Under the pieces are notes generated by a model. It was not told the DNA's origin and did no database searches. It was given only the letters and a program-made list of their open reading frames with translations. A DNA stretch of 64,000 nt from Monocercomonoides exilis (taxonomy: Eukaryota > Preaxostyla > Oxymonadida > Polymastigidae): positions 992,001-1,056,000 of the forward strand of contig LSRY02000028.1 in the NCBI GenBank assembly GCA_001643675.2. Reading direction: 5' to 3'. The position numbers were made by a program, and so were the translations under genes. Position 1 is the stretch's first letter. Each line of letters starts with the position of its first letter. Positions 37,147-49,800 of this stretch are shown here, in pieces.

Positions 37147-40100
37147 ATGAGCAAATTGATTGTTTTTCATCAACGTTCTCGTCCATCGACTTCAAATGGA
37201 AAGGAGCGTATATTTAGAAAAGTTCGCATTATCATTCGTGGTGACGATGGAGAGGAAATGACGGCAGATGAATGGAGACGCAATTTTCTGAAGACTCAAG
37301 ATTTTGACGATTTCACGTTTTCAACATTGAAAAATCGTTTCGATCAACTGGATAGAGCTCAATCGATGATGAATGATCATACCATTAAATCTCTTGAAAA
37401 GCGTCCAACAGGTATAAGTGCATCGTTGAGAGATAGAATTGAAAGATTTGGAGGATCTTCAATGCAATTCCGAGGAAATCCAGATTCGGAATCATTAGAT
37501 GATGCTTCGAACCAACTTTATGCTATAAGTAGTCTCAATACAGATAGAAAAAGAAAGAAAATTAAAAAACATTTCAGAATATCTCGAATTTTATTCGATG
37601 GTAATGATTTTAACGAATCAGAAGAAGATGACGACGATGTATTGCAAATGATTGGGAAGAGGGTGAAACGAGGGCTGTTAGTTCGCCCCCAAACAGCAGA
37701 CGATGAAGACGAAGACACTGAAGAAGAAGATGATGAAGCAGAAAGTGCTGCTGACAAAGAAGATGAACGAGGATATGATTATGGTGTTGTTCAAACGATA
37801 GTAATGAACACAGCAGGGAAAGTGGTTGGAGTTGAAGAGCGGTTGGCACAAGAAGGCGAAGCAATCGATGTCAGCCAGGGAGATTATGACGGGCGAGACG
37901 AATGCTTCATCGGAGGAGCAGAAGAAGATAAAGCAAGAGAGAAAAGTGGAGGAGCGCCAGCAGCATTGAAAGATGATGTGAAATACGTGGATGTCGAGAA
38001 AGAAGAGTGGGTGGACTGCAACAAAGACGATGAAGGGGCAGAAAAATATGAAGTCGAAGAGGACGGGGAGCGTGTTGAGAAGTGGCACAGGAGGCAGAAA
38101 GTGATGAGGAGAGTGCGGATGAGAAGGAAGAAGGATCTGCTGTCGAAGCTGAATGTGGGTGCGATTGATGCAGCAGCAAGCGAATCGTTGATCCACGCCA
38201 TGCTTATTGACTCGTTCCAGAAGAAGCTGATGAGAGTGGAAGGGAAAGACGGGAAGGAGAGCGTGGTGGATGATGATGAGTGGATTGCAGATGGAGAAGA
38301 AGACGAAGAAGACGCGGAGGCGAGAAGAAAAGAAGAGGAAGAGAAGAAGAAGAAAGAAGAAGAGCGCAGAAAGCGAAGGGAAGAGCGCGAGAGGAAGAAG
38401 AAAGAGGAAGAAGAAAGGAAAAGGAAGCTGGCAGAGGAAAGAGAAGCCAGACGCATTGCAGAGGAGAAGAGAAGAGAAGAAGAGATGGAGCGGAAGAGGA
38501 TTGCAGACGAAGAAAAGAGACGGAAAGAAGAGGAAGAGCGAAGAAGGCGCGAGGAGGAAGACAACCGACGCAGAATTGAAGAAGAAAAGAAGAAGAGGCA
38601 AGAAGAAGAAGAGAGGCAAAGGAAAGCAGTGGAAGAAGAGCGAAAGAGGCTTATTGCAGAAGAAGAAGAGAGAAAGAAGCGCGGAGTGAATGAAGACGAA
38701 TGGTACGATCTTGTTTCTGACCCCATCACAACAAAGGAGATTCCGATATCCTTCAGCGATCCAAATACACCACAACTTTTTGGGCCGACCGGAGAAAAGC
38801 AGCTTCGGCGCTCAATTATCGAGGCAGACACACAAATTTCTGCTTCTTCGTCATCAGTTCCTTCATCAAGCACTGCTGCTTCTGACACTGCTTCTGCTTC
38901 TGCTTCATCTTCTTCCTCTGCGCAGCAAGCTCTTTTAGCAGCTGCCGCAGCGTGGAAACTTCCGCCTATTTTGCTTAAGAAATCGACGTCTGGAATTGAC
39001 AAGGACGGAACATTCGGAATGTGGACGTTGGCTGAAGAGGAGAAAATTCTGGATGTGATTGATAGAAGTCCCGAAGAGGAGGAAAAGGAAAAAGAGAAGG
39101 AAAAAGCACACAACGACATTATATTAGACGACGACGGGGCAGAAGTTGTGGAGCTTGAATTGGACTTGGACGAGTTGGAAGACGAGCTGGAAGAGGATGC
39201 TACTTCACTGTCATTTGGAGGCAGAGCAGGAGAGACGCTGATGGACCCTGCACTCGAATTTGTAGAAGAAGGAGTTGAGGAAGACTCTGACACAGACGAC
39301 GATGACGGCCTTGACGAGTCAGAGAAAGAAGATCCAAGCAAGAAGCGCAAGCTGCCTCCACTGATGACCCAGCCAGCCGACGCGCAGGATCCGCTCAGCC
39401 TTCTCCTGCCGATGCTGCAGCCGTACTACAAAGCAGCCACCGAAGGAATGAAGCGCCTGTGGAAGCGGAAGCCGACGGAGGCTGGGCTGAACCGGGCAGC
39501 GTGCGAGGGCGTGGCGTCAGTGGACGAAGGGATGGCAGACCTGGGAGAGGTCGAAGCTGACAAGCTGATTGACTCGAGATGGCTGGTGACGACGCTGCTG
39601 GTCGAGGCAGAGATCGAGCAGGAAGACTCTCGCTATTACAGAAAGTCCAAAAGAGAGAAAGAGAAAGAGAAGTCGAAGCACTCGAGGACGATAACAGCGA
39701 TGGGAGACCAGTTTATGAATGAGATTACTGAGCGAATGAGGGAGAAAGGCAAGGCAGGAGCGGACTATCTGATCAGGCGGAGCATCAGACACTACAAGCG
39801 GGCTCTGCGATTCAACGATGCGTATGGATTGGCACAGAGCAACGCAGAAGTGCTTGTGCTGTTCAAAAGCCGGGCGCTTGTTCCGAAGTTCGACATTCTG
39901 GCTGACGAAGAGCTGATTTCGGGGATTGCAAAGAGGGTCGAGGGCGATCCGCGCGGGAAGAATTTGGACTTGACAAAGACGCTTGCCGTTTTGTCGTACC
40001 ACCCTTTGTGTCCACCACTCTTTCTGAAGTACAATGTGATTCCGCTGCTGGCGGGGCTGTTTATGGACACCAATGTTGGGAAGGATGTTGTTCAGCCATT

Positions 40101-41496
40101 TGCAGAGGTGTGCTGTGCGCTGATGCCGAATTCTGAGTGCAGAACAGTCATTTTGCAGCAGAATGCGCTGAAGAAGACGCTGATTGTGACATACTCTGCG
40201 AAGGACATGTATGACCTGACGATGCTTTTGCGGCTGATATTCATCGTCTCCCAGTCGCAGTCTGACATGGTGCTGTTGATACGCGCAGAGGGCGTGCGCT
40301 GCATGGTGGATCTTGCCAGGCGGCACGCTGCTCTGACTCCGATGATTGCCTGTCTGACGATGGGCATTCTGAAGAACTTCCTGAGAGACAGGACCCTCAT
40401 GGGCGAGATGATCGAGAAGGATGTGGTGAGTGTGTGCTTCCGCATTTTGGAGGAGAACACGGGGGCTCAGGCTGACACAGCGTACAACTGCCTTGCAATC
40501 ATTTCCACTTTGAGCGAACTGCAGGAAGGGAGGAAGGCGATTGCTGCGGAGGCGGAAAATGGGATGAAAACAATTGTTTCTGTTCTCAACATGTATTCAG
40601 GCTCTGATTTGAGAATAGTTCTGTGTGCATGCTTGGTTCTGAATCTGATGGTTCTCCAGCGCCGAGAAAACGTGAACATTCTGACTGGATGTGGCGGAGG
40701 GGCAGCGATGGCAGCTATCATCCACAAGCACGCAGAACTGCCGCCAGAGACATTGACAAGCGCTTGCGGTGTTTTGAGTGCGCTTGTTCTGAACAACAAA
40801 GACGCCCGAACCGATCCTGCTGTCAGCGGAGTTGTACCTGTTGTTGGGCTGCTGCTGAATACGCACCACATGACACACATGAAGATGACAGAGAACCTGT
40901 GTGGCATTATGTATGGCCTGGGCTTTGTGCAGAAGAGCCTGATGATGCTGGGGAATCTGATGTCAGTGCAAACGCTTCTGGAGACTCTTCGGATGAGATA
41001 TCGCGACTGCCCTGTGTTGACAATGTATGCACTCGGATCGTGTGCCCAGCTTGTGACAGTGAATTCATTTGCCTTCAGCTTCATCAGCGCAAACGGAGTG
41101 AGTGTCATTGACGATATCCTCACTCTGTACGGGCTCAATGTTGACTTCAATTGGGATGACCGGGCTGCACACCCCGACACCGACCCGCGCAGCACAATAT
41201 TCAAGGGCGTTCAGGATGTGGTGCAGATCATAGAACATGCAACATTGTGCCTGATGATCACACTCCCGCTTTTGTCAGACGAGCAGCGGAAACAGACTCA
41301 GAAAACGCCATTGACTGCAACAGTGATGTCGGTTATGAAGAGATTCATTGGGTCGAATCAGGCAATCACAGAGAATTCTGCTTCTATTCTTTTTTCACTG
41401 AAAGTTTCAACAGGGCCATTTTCTGAGTTTAAGTCTCTTTTGAAGAAAGCTAAAAAGGAGTATCCGTCGAGTATCAGATTGGATGATTCTTCATAA
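37135..41496 (+). CDS. Armadillo-like repeat protein with acidic and Glu/Arg coiled-coil middle
   Basis: One exon of 1,453 codons. The second ATG (37147, MSKLIVFHQRSRP) is a likely start as well as the first at 37135. The order is: a basic N-terminal region (1-150), acidic stretches (about 180-330), a long Glu/Lys/Arg coiled coil (about 385-530), Ser- and Asp/Glu-rich linkers (550-760), and from about 820 to the end a compact helical region. That last part has armadillo/HEAT-like helices (for example VVQPFAEVCCALM, TLTSACGVLSALVLNNKDAR, PVLTMYALGSCAQLV). It probably serves as a scaffold. No catalytic motif, signal or membrane helix is seen. The 3' half (about 39,300-41,250) is clearly more GC-rich than the rest of the gene and its neighbours. 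I do not recognise a named family. Confidence 0.88.
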   Translation: MQNTMSKLIVFHQRSRPSTSNGKERIFRKVRIIIRGDDGEEMTADEWRRNFLKTQDFDDFTFSTLKNRFDQLDRAQSMMNDHTIKSLEKRPTGISASLRDRIERFGGSSMQFRGNPDSESLDDASNQLYAISSLNTDRKRKKIKKHFRISRILFDGNDFNESEEDDDDVLQMIGKRVKRGLLVRPQTADDEDEDTEEEDDEAESAADKEDERGYDYGVVQTIVMNTAGKVVGVEERLAQEGEAIDVSQGDYDGRDECFIGGAEEDKAREKSGGAPAALKDDVKYVDVEKEEWVDCNKDDEGAEKYEVEEDGERVEKWHRRQKVMRRVRMRRKKDLLSKLNVGAIDAAASESLIHAMLIDSFQKKLMRVEGKDGKESVVDDDEWIADGEEDEEDAEARRKEEEEKKKKEEERRKRREERERKKKEEEERKRKLAEEREARRIAEEKRREEEMERKRIADEEKRRKEEEERRRREEEDNRRRIEEEKKKRQEEEERQRKAVEEERKRLIAEEEERKKRGVNEDEWYDLVSDPITTKEIPISFSDPNTPQLFGPTGEKQLRRSIIEADTQISASSSSVPSSSTAASDTASASASSSSSAQQALLAAAAAWKLPPILLKKSTSGIDKDGTFGMWTLAEEEKILDVIDRSPEEEEKEKEKEKAHNDIILDDDGAEVVELELDLDELEDELEEDATSLSFGGRAGETLMDPALEFVEEGVEEDSDTDDDDGLDESEKEDPSKKRKLPPLMTQPADAQDPLSLLLPMLQPYYKAATEGMKRLWKRKPTEAGLNRAACEGVASVDEGMADLGEVEADKLIDSRWLVTTLLVEAEIEQEDSRYYRKSKREKEKEKSKHSRTITAMGDQFMNEITERMREKGKAGADYLIRRSIRHYKRALRFNDAYGLAQSNAEVLVLFKSRALVPKFDILADEELISGIAKRVEGDPRGKNLDLTKTLAVLSYHPLCPPLFLKYNVIPLLAGLFMDTNVGKDVVQPFAEVCCALMPNSECRTVILQQNALKKTLIVTYSAKDMYDLTMLLRLIFIVSQSQSDMVLLIRAEGVRCMVDLARRHAALTPMIACLTMGILKNFLRDRTLMGEMIEKDVVSVCFRILEENTGAQADTAYNCLAIISTLSELQEGRKAIAAEAENGMKTIVSVLNMYSGSDLRIVLCACLVLNLMVLQRRENVNILTGCGGGAAMAAIIHKHAELPPETLTSACGVLSALVLNNKDARTDPAVSGVVPVVGLLLNTHHMTHMKMTENLCGIMYGLGFVQKSLMMLGNLMSVQTLLETLRMRYRDCPVLTMYALGSCAQLVTVNSFAFSFISANGVSVIDDILTLYGLNVDFNWDDRAAHPDTDPRSTIFKGVQDVVQIIEHATLCLMITLPLLSDEQRKQTQKTPLTATVMSVMKRFIGSNQAITENSASILFSLKVSTGPFSEFKSLLKKAKKEYPSSIRLDDSS

Positions 41497-41829
41497 AGGT
41501 GTTTATGTTGTTGCATTTTGTTTCATTTGAATTTTTTCACAAAAAATTTAATTGATTTTTTAAAAGATATCTTTTCTGTTTATAATTCATTTCTGTGGGA
41601 AAATCACTATATCAACGATTAAGAATTATTTTTTTTTTTAACAAATCGGCAATTTATGAAATCTTAATTGTTGATTTGAAAAAAGAAAAAATACGTTTTT
41701 AAAAAATGAAATGAAACAATTTGAAGTGAAATGAAATGAATAGATAGCAAATGTCAATGGTCAGAAAACAACTGAATTGAGATTGTCTAAAAATTTAATA
41801 ATTCATATCTCAGTAAAGTAAGAACCAGT
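41497..41829. other. Convergent 3' intergenic spacer
   Basis: AT-rich spacer between the stop codons of two converging genes. Nothing else was recognised. Confidence 0.6.
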
Positions 41830-43116
41830 CTATTTGCCATTTTTCTTCTTTTTGAACAGTGATGAAATGGATGTTTGAGATGGTTTAGAAGAAGATGAGA
41901 AAGATAATCGAAATGTCGAAGAGGGTAATTCTTTTGTTTTGTGTTTCTGAGTTTTACTCTGCTGTTCCAAAGACGAAGATGAAGATGGTAAGAATCCCTG
42001 TTTTGGTGAGCTCTTTTTATCATGCTCATCGGACGTTGATGGTGATGGCCTATCTGTTCCACCAATTTGATGTTCACCCGAAGAACGTGCCTTTGTAGGT
42101 TTTATCGAAAATAAAGATAGCGTTGCAACATCTGCATCTGACTGCTTCGAAATTTTATTTGGTTCATTATTTTCATTTAAGACTATCTTTTTTTCATCTT
42201 CTTCAAAGAGAGGTTCTCGCTGTTTAAATTCTTCTTCCTCTTTAATTCGATCCCTTGCATCACTTATGTCCACATTCTCCTCATCGCTTTCATCACTATC
42301 ATCATCAATTACATGTGCCTCTTGAATAAGCAATCTCTTTTTTTCTTTTTCCTTTACAATAGGCTCTTTCTTACTTGGTTCATTCAATTTGTCTTGTTCA
42401 GGTAAGTCTGATTCTTCTTCTTTCACTTCACCTACGTTGTGGATTTTTTTCGCTCCTTGAATTAGCCTGTCAATTTCTTTTCTTTCTTCTTCTTCCTCTT
42501 TTTTTGTTCGTTCTTCATCTAACTTTTTTAGATATGAAAGAACATCATCAATTTTCATTTTGCTCCGATGTGCGTTGAGCTCCATTGTTTCCCTTAAAAC
42601 ATCATCCATTTCCATTTCCAATGCATTATCTTTTGCTCTATTTTCCAATGCTTTGATGGCATCTTCGTCTTGAAGAGTTCTTTCTTGTTTTGCCTTTTGT
42701 TCTTCTTCTGCCTGGTATTGCCAATGAGGAGTGTAGTGCGGAACACAATTCAGCTCGCAAACATAATTATCCTTTTCCATATCTTAAAAAAAATAAAAAG
42801 ACTCTTAAATGCAAAAATATGGAAATAAAAATAAAAAAATACTCGTTTTAATTGTAAACTCAGCAGCGCATCGAGGACATCTCATATAAAATCTGTAGTG
42901 CCTTAGACCCATCCAAGTGTCACCTTTAACAATTTCTTGCTTTGAGTTTATTTTTAATCCTGCAGGCATAAATTCCCCGCATGTTTTACATCTAATACTC
43001 ATAGGAAGCATCATCCGAATGGCAAATTGCATATTTTTTGGCATTTTTGATTTTGGAATAACATCTGGATCGAAGTCTGCAGGGATGTATTTGTTAAGGA
43101 CTTTTCTTTCAGCCAT
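41830..43116 (-). CDS. YJU2: Pre-mRNA splicing factor YJU2 (CCDC94/Cwf16 family)
   Basis: Two exons, 43116-42843 and 42782-41830 (60-nt intron, phase 1), giving 408 residues. YJU2 joins the spliceosome around the first catalytic step. The N-terminus is nearly diagnostic: MAERKVLNKYIPADFDP, then the zinc-binding pairs RCKTCGEF and MRCPRCAAEF about 45 residues apart, with GDTWMGLRHYRFYMRC between. After the second pair comes a short ...CVPHYTPHW segment. The rest is a charged Glu/Lys coiled coil with a Ser-rich, basic C-terminus (FKKKKNGK). It fits a window where most genes need splicing. The homologue CCDC130 is the main alternative, but the spacing and the YIPADFDP start favour YJU2. Confidence 0.93.
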
Positions 43117-43828
43117 TTCGAAGAATTAGTCAATGAATATTTATTATAATGGTACAAAAATATTTATCCATTTGAATTATTCTTTTCAATGAAAAAAACT
43201 GATGTGGTTGTTCGAAATAAATAACATCATAATGAAATTAATTAATTCCATCCATTTTAAAAACAGAAATATGTAAATAAAACAAAACACCATCTTTCAT
43301 TTCAAAAAAATAACCTTTTGAATAAAAAAATGATCTCTAAACATAAAAACTACAAATAAAGACAAACAAAGGATTTTGTGAACGAAATAAATGTGTTGAT
43401 ACCTACTATTTTCAAAAACGCTATTCTAAAGTCAAATCGAGATATTTTAGAAAGTTGAGAAAATATGAAAAAAGCTAACGAAAAAAATTTTTATCAAATA
43501 CCAATAATAACAAAAAACTATTAATAACTATATTGAAATTGTGTTAACTCAAATTTAACAAACGGCAAATAGTCATCATAATGATGATTTTCCAAATATT
43601 TAACCATATAAAAATTTCACGTTTCATTTTTGATTTATCGAATGATAAGCAGCATGATAAATCAAATTCATTAATATTCAATATTTGCACCGTTTTCTTT
43701 TTTTATCTCTTCGTTGAATGGATTGCCTATGCAATCTCTTTTCATAACATCGCTTCCATAAATTGAATGTTTCTTTATGAAACTACCATTCACAGAAATT
43801 TTACAATCTTTCTTTTCCTTTAAAGGTT
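43117..43828. other. AT-rich intergenic DNA upstream of YJU2
   Basis: About 710 bp holding the YJU2 upstream region and the 3' flank of the giant receptor gene. No ORF, repeat or RNA gene was recognised. Confidence 0.65.
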
Positions 43829-46800
43829 TCAATCAACACTAATATTTATGATATCCGCCAATTCGCTAGATTTCGCTTCACCACTTTTATCGCTTGCAAT
43901 TGTATAATCAACTGCATCAGAAACAGTGAACATTGTGGCACCAGCAGGAAAATGTTTGAAAAACTCTTTTTTCAAGTCCATAAGAGATGGCCTATCTTTT
44001 TTATTCGCAGCAATGCAATTTCCAATCATTTCAAAATATTTGCTTCCTCTTAACTTTTTCACATCAGGCCTTTCGCCATCTGCTATCTTTTGTCCTGCTA
44101 CTTCTGCTTCGTACTCCCCAAATGGAATCTGAAGAGTTAAGCATTCCCACAGCATCATCCCAATCGAAAATACAACAGATTTCTTTGTTGCTCCCATCTT
44201 GTTGATCAATAACTCTGGTGCCTTCCATCTCATGCTCTCCTTTTTATATTCATCATCCTCCTCAAAAGCAGATGAAGGAGGAGGTGAACACTTTCTGCCA
44301 TTCTTGTTGATAGCTGAATAATCTGACGAGGAAGTGATGATGGTGGATGAAGAAGAAATGGATGATGAATCAGAATCAGAAGAGCAGTCTGAGTGCATTG
44401 CTATGCAGATCACCATGTGTTCAGAGAACAATACAATGTGAGGACTCAGACCATCCAGTGATTGAAGCGGTATTTCCATTTCATCAAACGAGTGGAGTGC
44501 TCCATTCGCCACCCAAAACAGGATCTGAGCAGCTGTCATCTCTCTCTCTTCCAACGTTCCAATCGCCATCTCTTTCTTCTCGTTTCTTCCATGAAAAAGC
44601 ATGAACAGAGAATCCCTCAAATCAACTATCAGTTTTTCATGTGGCGAGGAGCAAGCCATTGCATCCACCAGATTCGACATTGACGAAGTTGTAGGGCACA
44701 GATCCTCCCTACGAACAAAGGTGGATTCTGTGTCTGAAGTGTCTGTTGTCGAAGTGGATGAAATGGAAGGAGATGGAGTTCGTTTTCTTTTATCTTCCTC
44801 ATCTTCATTTTCATCAACCTTTTCCAGCATCCATTGAGGAATCTTGTCTGAATCTCTGCCCAAGATGTATTCAGTGGAGCCACTTTCAGAGAGAAGGTGC
44901 TCTGATGACTCTGAATGTTCCATATTCGTATCATATATTCTCTTCTTGATCCTTTCCTCGTTCTTCTTCTCTGCCTCCCTCTCAGCTCTTCTCCACCTGT
45001 CCTCGGGAGACATCTCCATCGTCACCATCTCAAACGCCTTCGGATCTTTTCTTATGTTATCATTCACTATCTCTCTCAAATCTTCTGCTTCATTCTTAAC
45101 TTTTCTCCACCGAACAACAAATATAACAAATCCAACAAGAACAACTAAAAATAGAACAGCCAAAACAATCACTATAGTTACCCATGTTGAACCTATTCTG
45201 CTCCCTCTTTCTGTTTCAACATTTCTATCATCGATGTGTTCTGTTTTGTTTCTTAAAATTGATGGTGATGTGAAAGATGGAGCATCCCGCCTTCCAAACA
45301 ATATCCTCACAAAAACTTCCGCTTCTTCTGGAGCAGAATCAATGGTTTCTGAATCGATTAAAGAGGAGACTCTTGACTCTGAAGCAAAATCTTCGTCTTT
45401 GAAATCGTATGTTGTAATTGACTTTTCTTCATTAATTGATGCCACAAGCTGGAACGAAAGATTGCATGGAAGAAGCAACGAACCCTCAAAAGTAATCTTT
45501 GTTGTATCTTCTTCTTTTTCCATTTTTGCCAAATCCAGAATGGGAATGAAAAACGGAGAAATCCTTTCAGCTGCTATCCCATCCAATTCGCAGCCATCAT
45601 TCAGAATCCAAAGAGATGTATTTGGCAAGATTCCATCTCCTCCTTTCAAGCTGACCACATTCAACATTCCAGAATCCGAACATATGATGTTTCTTCGAGC
45701 TGATCCATATCCCTCAATCTTGGGATTGCTATCCAGAAACTTTCCTGCTTCAATGGAAAGAGATCCATCTGAAACAGATAACCCTCCAGTCGATGAATTC
45801 GATATTGTCGTTTCTTTCATCATTACAGAACTCTTCACCATATCCACAAGAGATCCATTCCATCTGCAAACTTCTGATTTATTCTCAACAGCGTGGTTCT
45901 CTTTTGCATTTTCAGAATCACCATCAAAGATGCACGAATCAACAAGGACATCCACACAAGAAAGAAAGCAAATCATCTTTCCTTTCTCGATTCTTGATGA
46001 AGAGTTGTATATTTCACAATTCGACAAATCCACATTTCTTCTATTGTTGATACAAACAAGAGGATAATCTCCTGCGCATGAAACATTCGAAACAACACAT
46101 TCAGACAACACAGCTTTCATATCAATTTTGTGTGCTTTGTTCTCAGCTCCATCCAAACGGATGATGCTCATCTGACTGGTCGTGTTGCTGATTGTCACTT
46201 CCTTCATTGAGACGTCTTCACACAACACAACAAACAGATCTCGAAGTGAAGTCACATCCTCAATAGAAACTGAACGGAATTGGCATGTTCCTCTTTTGAA
46301 TGTGCATAGAGTCGTTGCATCAATTCTTTCGAGTGAAACTTGGCTGAGCAACAACGTTCCGCCTTCCATCCGGATAAGCTCATTAAAAGCAGCTTTTGAA
46401 CTTCCATTCTCCGACTTGAATGTAACATCGGCAATCAGCATGTTTCCTTCGTCAATTTCCAGAATTGTTTCGTGATTTGATGAAAATGAGTCTGCAAACA
46501 GGAAGTCGACTGATTCAAGGCGATTTCTTCCTTTTGCTTTGATCAATGTTAAATCAGCTGCAGTAATTGCAGATAAAACAATTAGCTTAACTTTTATGAA
46601 ACTCTTCGATTGGATAGTAATATCATTTAGCTCAACCTCCTTCTCAATTTCACTTTGCTCGTCAATGGCCACAATCCTCAGGAAGTCACCAACAAGATGG
46701 TTAATCCCATATCCAAGAGAAAGGCAAGGATGGGAGTTAGTTCCACATTGCCTGTCATTTGCTCCACCATTTTCGAATATGTTCGAAACCACAATCGAAG

Positions 46801-49800
46801 CTGACTGATATATTGTAACCAGGTCGATCAGATCAGTCGGCTCGGAGAGCGTCGGGTCAATCCCATAAATTGCATTCAGACGAATGTAAAAGTCTGTCCT
46901 CATGTCCATTGCAAACTGCGTTTCGTTGATTTGGTTTGAGATGTTTGTGCATTCTATGAAAATGTCTCGGCCAACAAATGCCTCGTTTCCAGAAAACGTT
47001 ACATTTTTAAAAAGAAACAGCAATTCTTCTCTTTGCAAAAACTCCAAATATGCTCCGCCTCCTCTTCCACTCGCAATAGAGCAAGAGCATTGTGCTATTC
47101 GTGTCTCTTCCACTTTCAGTGAGCCACCCGAACTCTGCAAAAAGAAAAGAGAACCACCTTTCTCAGATGAAAGTGCTTTGCACGAATCGATCGAGGAATT
47201 CCTCACAATTATTTCAGTATCGCTGCTGATGTAATCGCTGTTGCAAACGCACGATCCATCATCCTTCCTCGAAACAGAAAAGAATGTCGATTCATTTATA
47301 TTTATCATTGTTTTCATATTGCGTTTTGTTGCCTTCACTGCATCCTTTACGTTAATTATGCTTCCGCTCTCAATTGTAGATGAAAGAACGCTCAGTTTGT
47401 TCATGCTGCACTCGCATCCATCACACACATCGAAAATGCCTCGTTTTGTGTGGACTCTCTCCACCTTCAGATCATCAATATTCAGCTTTCCTTTTTCCAT
47501 CTCCACAAACAAATAGTTTTGCACCGTACTGCCCGTGTTAATTGAAGAAAACCAGCATTCTTCAAAAGACAAAGCACCGTCTTCGTTTTTCACAATGATT
47601 TCTTCTCCATTTTCACAAATAAACTCCACTGAAAGAATTATCCACGAAAATGTCAGAGCCTTATTGTTTCTAATCAATCCTTTTCCTTCTGCTGGCTCCT
47701 CTTGGTTCACAGCCAACGTCGAATGGCTGGCTTCCACTTCAGATGTTGTTGCAGAGCATATCTTGAAGTTAGAAAGAATAAAGCTGTCCTTCAAAGCTGC
47801 CTTTCTGTGAATAATCATCTCTTTTTCTTCTCCTCCTTCAATTTGTTGCATTCCCTTCCAAAAAGAAAAGCATGGATCATCTTCACTTCCACATCTCTTC
47901 ACATCAAATCCAAGTGAAGAGATGTGTATCCGAGAATTCGAATAACCCTCAAGAAATCTGAAGAGGTTGGCATTGTTGAAGGCATCATCATTCCCCACAA
48001 ACAGATTTGTCGAATTTGCCATTGAAGAATAATCAAACATGAATGAAGATGATTTCACTGTTGCATTCAAATCATTCGACAAAATGTAAATATTCTCCCC
48101 AATTTTCGCCTTGTTGTTTTCCAAAGTGATTGTATCAAAAACAAAAGGAGCGTTGCTTTCTGAATCCGAACAGTTAACATAAAGAAACCCACCTTTTCCA
48201 ATTGTCTGTGAGCATTCACAATTCTTTCCTGCTGTTTTGTTGAGAATTAATTGTTGCTCTGCATTCAGCGTGATTCGAAGCGCTCCACCTTCTATCCCAT
48301 TCTCTGTTTTGGCCCCAGAAATATTGCATGCTTCAATTACAGCCGAAGAGGAGGATGCAGAAATTGGTATGAAATCAAACTTCTCATTTCCGATTGAGCA
48401 ACGAATAAGCGAAAATGCTCCTCCATTCGCAGAAATCAGCGAAAATGAAATTATTCCTTGTTGCCTCGATGAAAATGCACAATCAGTTAAATGCAGATTC
48501 CCATTTTCAGAGGAAGAAGATATCAGAACTTTACGATTGGTGCTGAATCCCAACGGCAATACGAAATCAACAAGGTAAAATTGAAGATTCATCGAATTTG
48601 TGATGATCGCAGAAGATGAGTCAGAACCGATTATTTCAGAAGCAAAATCAAGCTTAGCATGCTCTTCAGGGACAGAGGACTTGACTTCGAAATTGGACAG
48701 ATCATATTCATCTTGGATGACAACGTTTGACCCAATCCACATAATTCTGGATGGAGAACTCAAATCGGCATTTTTCACACCTCTCCAGAAAGATGAGCAG
48801 GGATAGATCAAACTGCCACACCCAATCACATCAAAGCCATTTTGTTCGACAAACACCTCATCCGATTCGTATTTCACAAGAAATAGAAGCAGATCAATTG
48901 CTTCGCCATCAAATCTTTTGTCAATGCCTTTCATATCCACAATAGAAACGCCATTTTCGTCTAATAGGTTAAAAGAGAAGCGATGCCCGCTCACTGTTTG
49001 ATTCAAATCAGAACATCTGACAAACAAATCCCTCCCGCACCAAGCATTATTTTCCATGAACTCCATCTCTCCCAATTTGAAGTTGTTTGTGGAATCGTCA
49101 CTTAAACAAAGAAAAATGCCTCCTCCTCTTCCGCATGTCTCATTGGCTTCACATTCACTTATTTCAACGTTTTCCATATCGAATCTATTCTCGAAGGCAA
49201 GCTCACATTTGGCAACACCTCCATCGCTGTTGCTCGATTTGCATCTCAAAAATTCGCATCCTCCAGAAATTGATGCCTGCTCCACATTCTTAAGAATAAA
49301 TATCCCTCCATTAGAAGCGGAGCAATCTGTGATATTTGCTGCCTTAGCTTCAAAGCTTTCACCTTCAATTTTCTCAATCAATGCGATTCCTTCAGATGCA
49401 ACATGAGACGCATTCAGATTGTTGATGGACATTTTCCCTCTCTCCAAACGAGAAATTCCGAAGCTCGACAGAAAAGTCAGATAAGAAAATGCTACGCTCT
49501 CAAGATGGATTTCTCCACCTTCTCCAACAACGATCCAAAGCTTTCCAGCTTCTACAGAGCCTTCGCTTCCTCCAAATTCACAATTCAATATTGTCACTCG
49601 TCCGCCATTCATCTGAATAACCCCAGTGTTGCCTTCTACCGGTGAGATTGGTAGTTTGAAAATAAGTCTGTTGAGTAGAAGTACTGTTGGTGAAATATCA
49701 TCAACCACATTGAAGAAACCGTTGCTTTCTATTCTCAGCTCAGATTTGGCTGCAACTCCGCGGATTGTCAGCGATTTCCCATCTCTTCTCATCTCTCCTG

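Noticed and set aside
37678-38775. Minus-strand Phe/Leu-rich, membrane-like reading
   Set aside because: Same region and same cause: the complement of Lys/Glu codons looks like transmembrane sequence.
37884-39350. Minus-strand Ser/Phe-rich reading of 488 codons
   Set aside because: Antisense to the charged coiled coil of the armadillo gene, with biased low-complexity composition and no start context or splice support.
44844-46067. Plus-strand reading of 407 codons inside the receptor gene
   Set aside because: It overlaps the membrane helix and tail of the 4,058-residue protein in antisense. The sense strand has coherent domains and the antisense has none.
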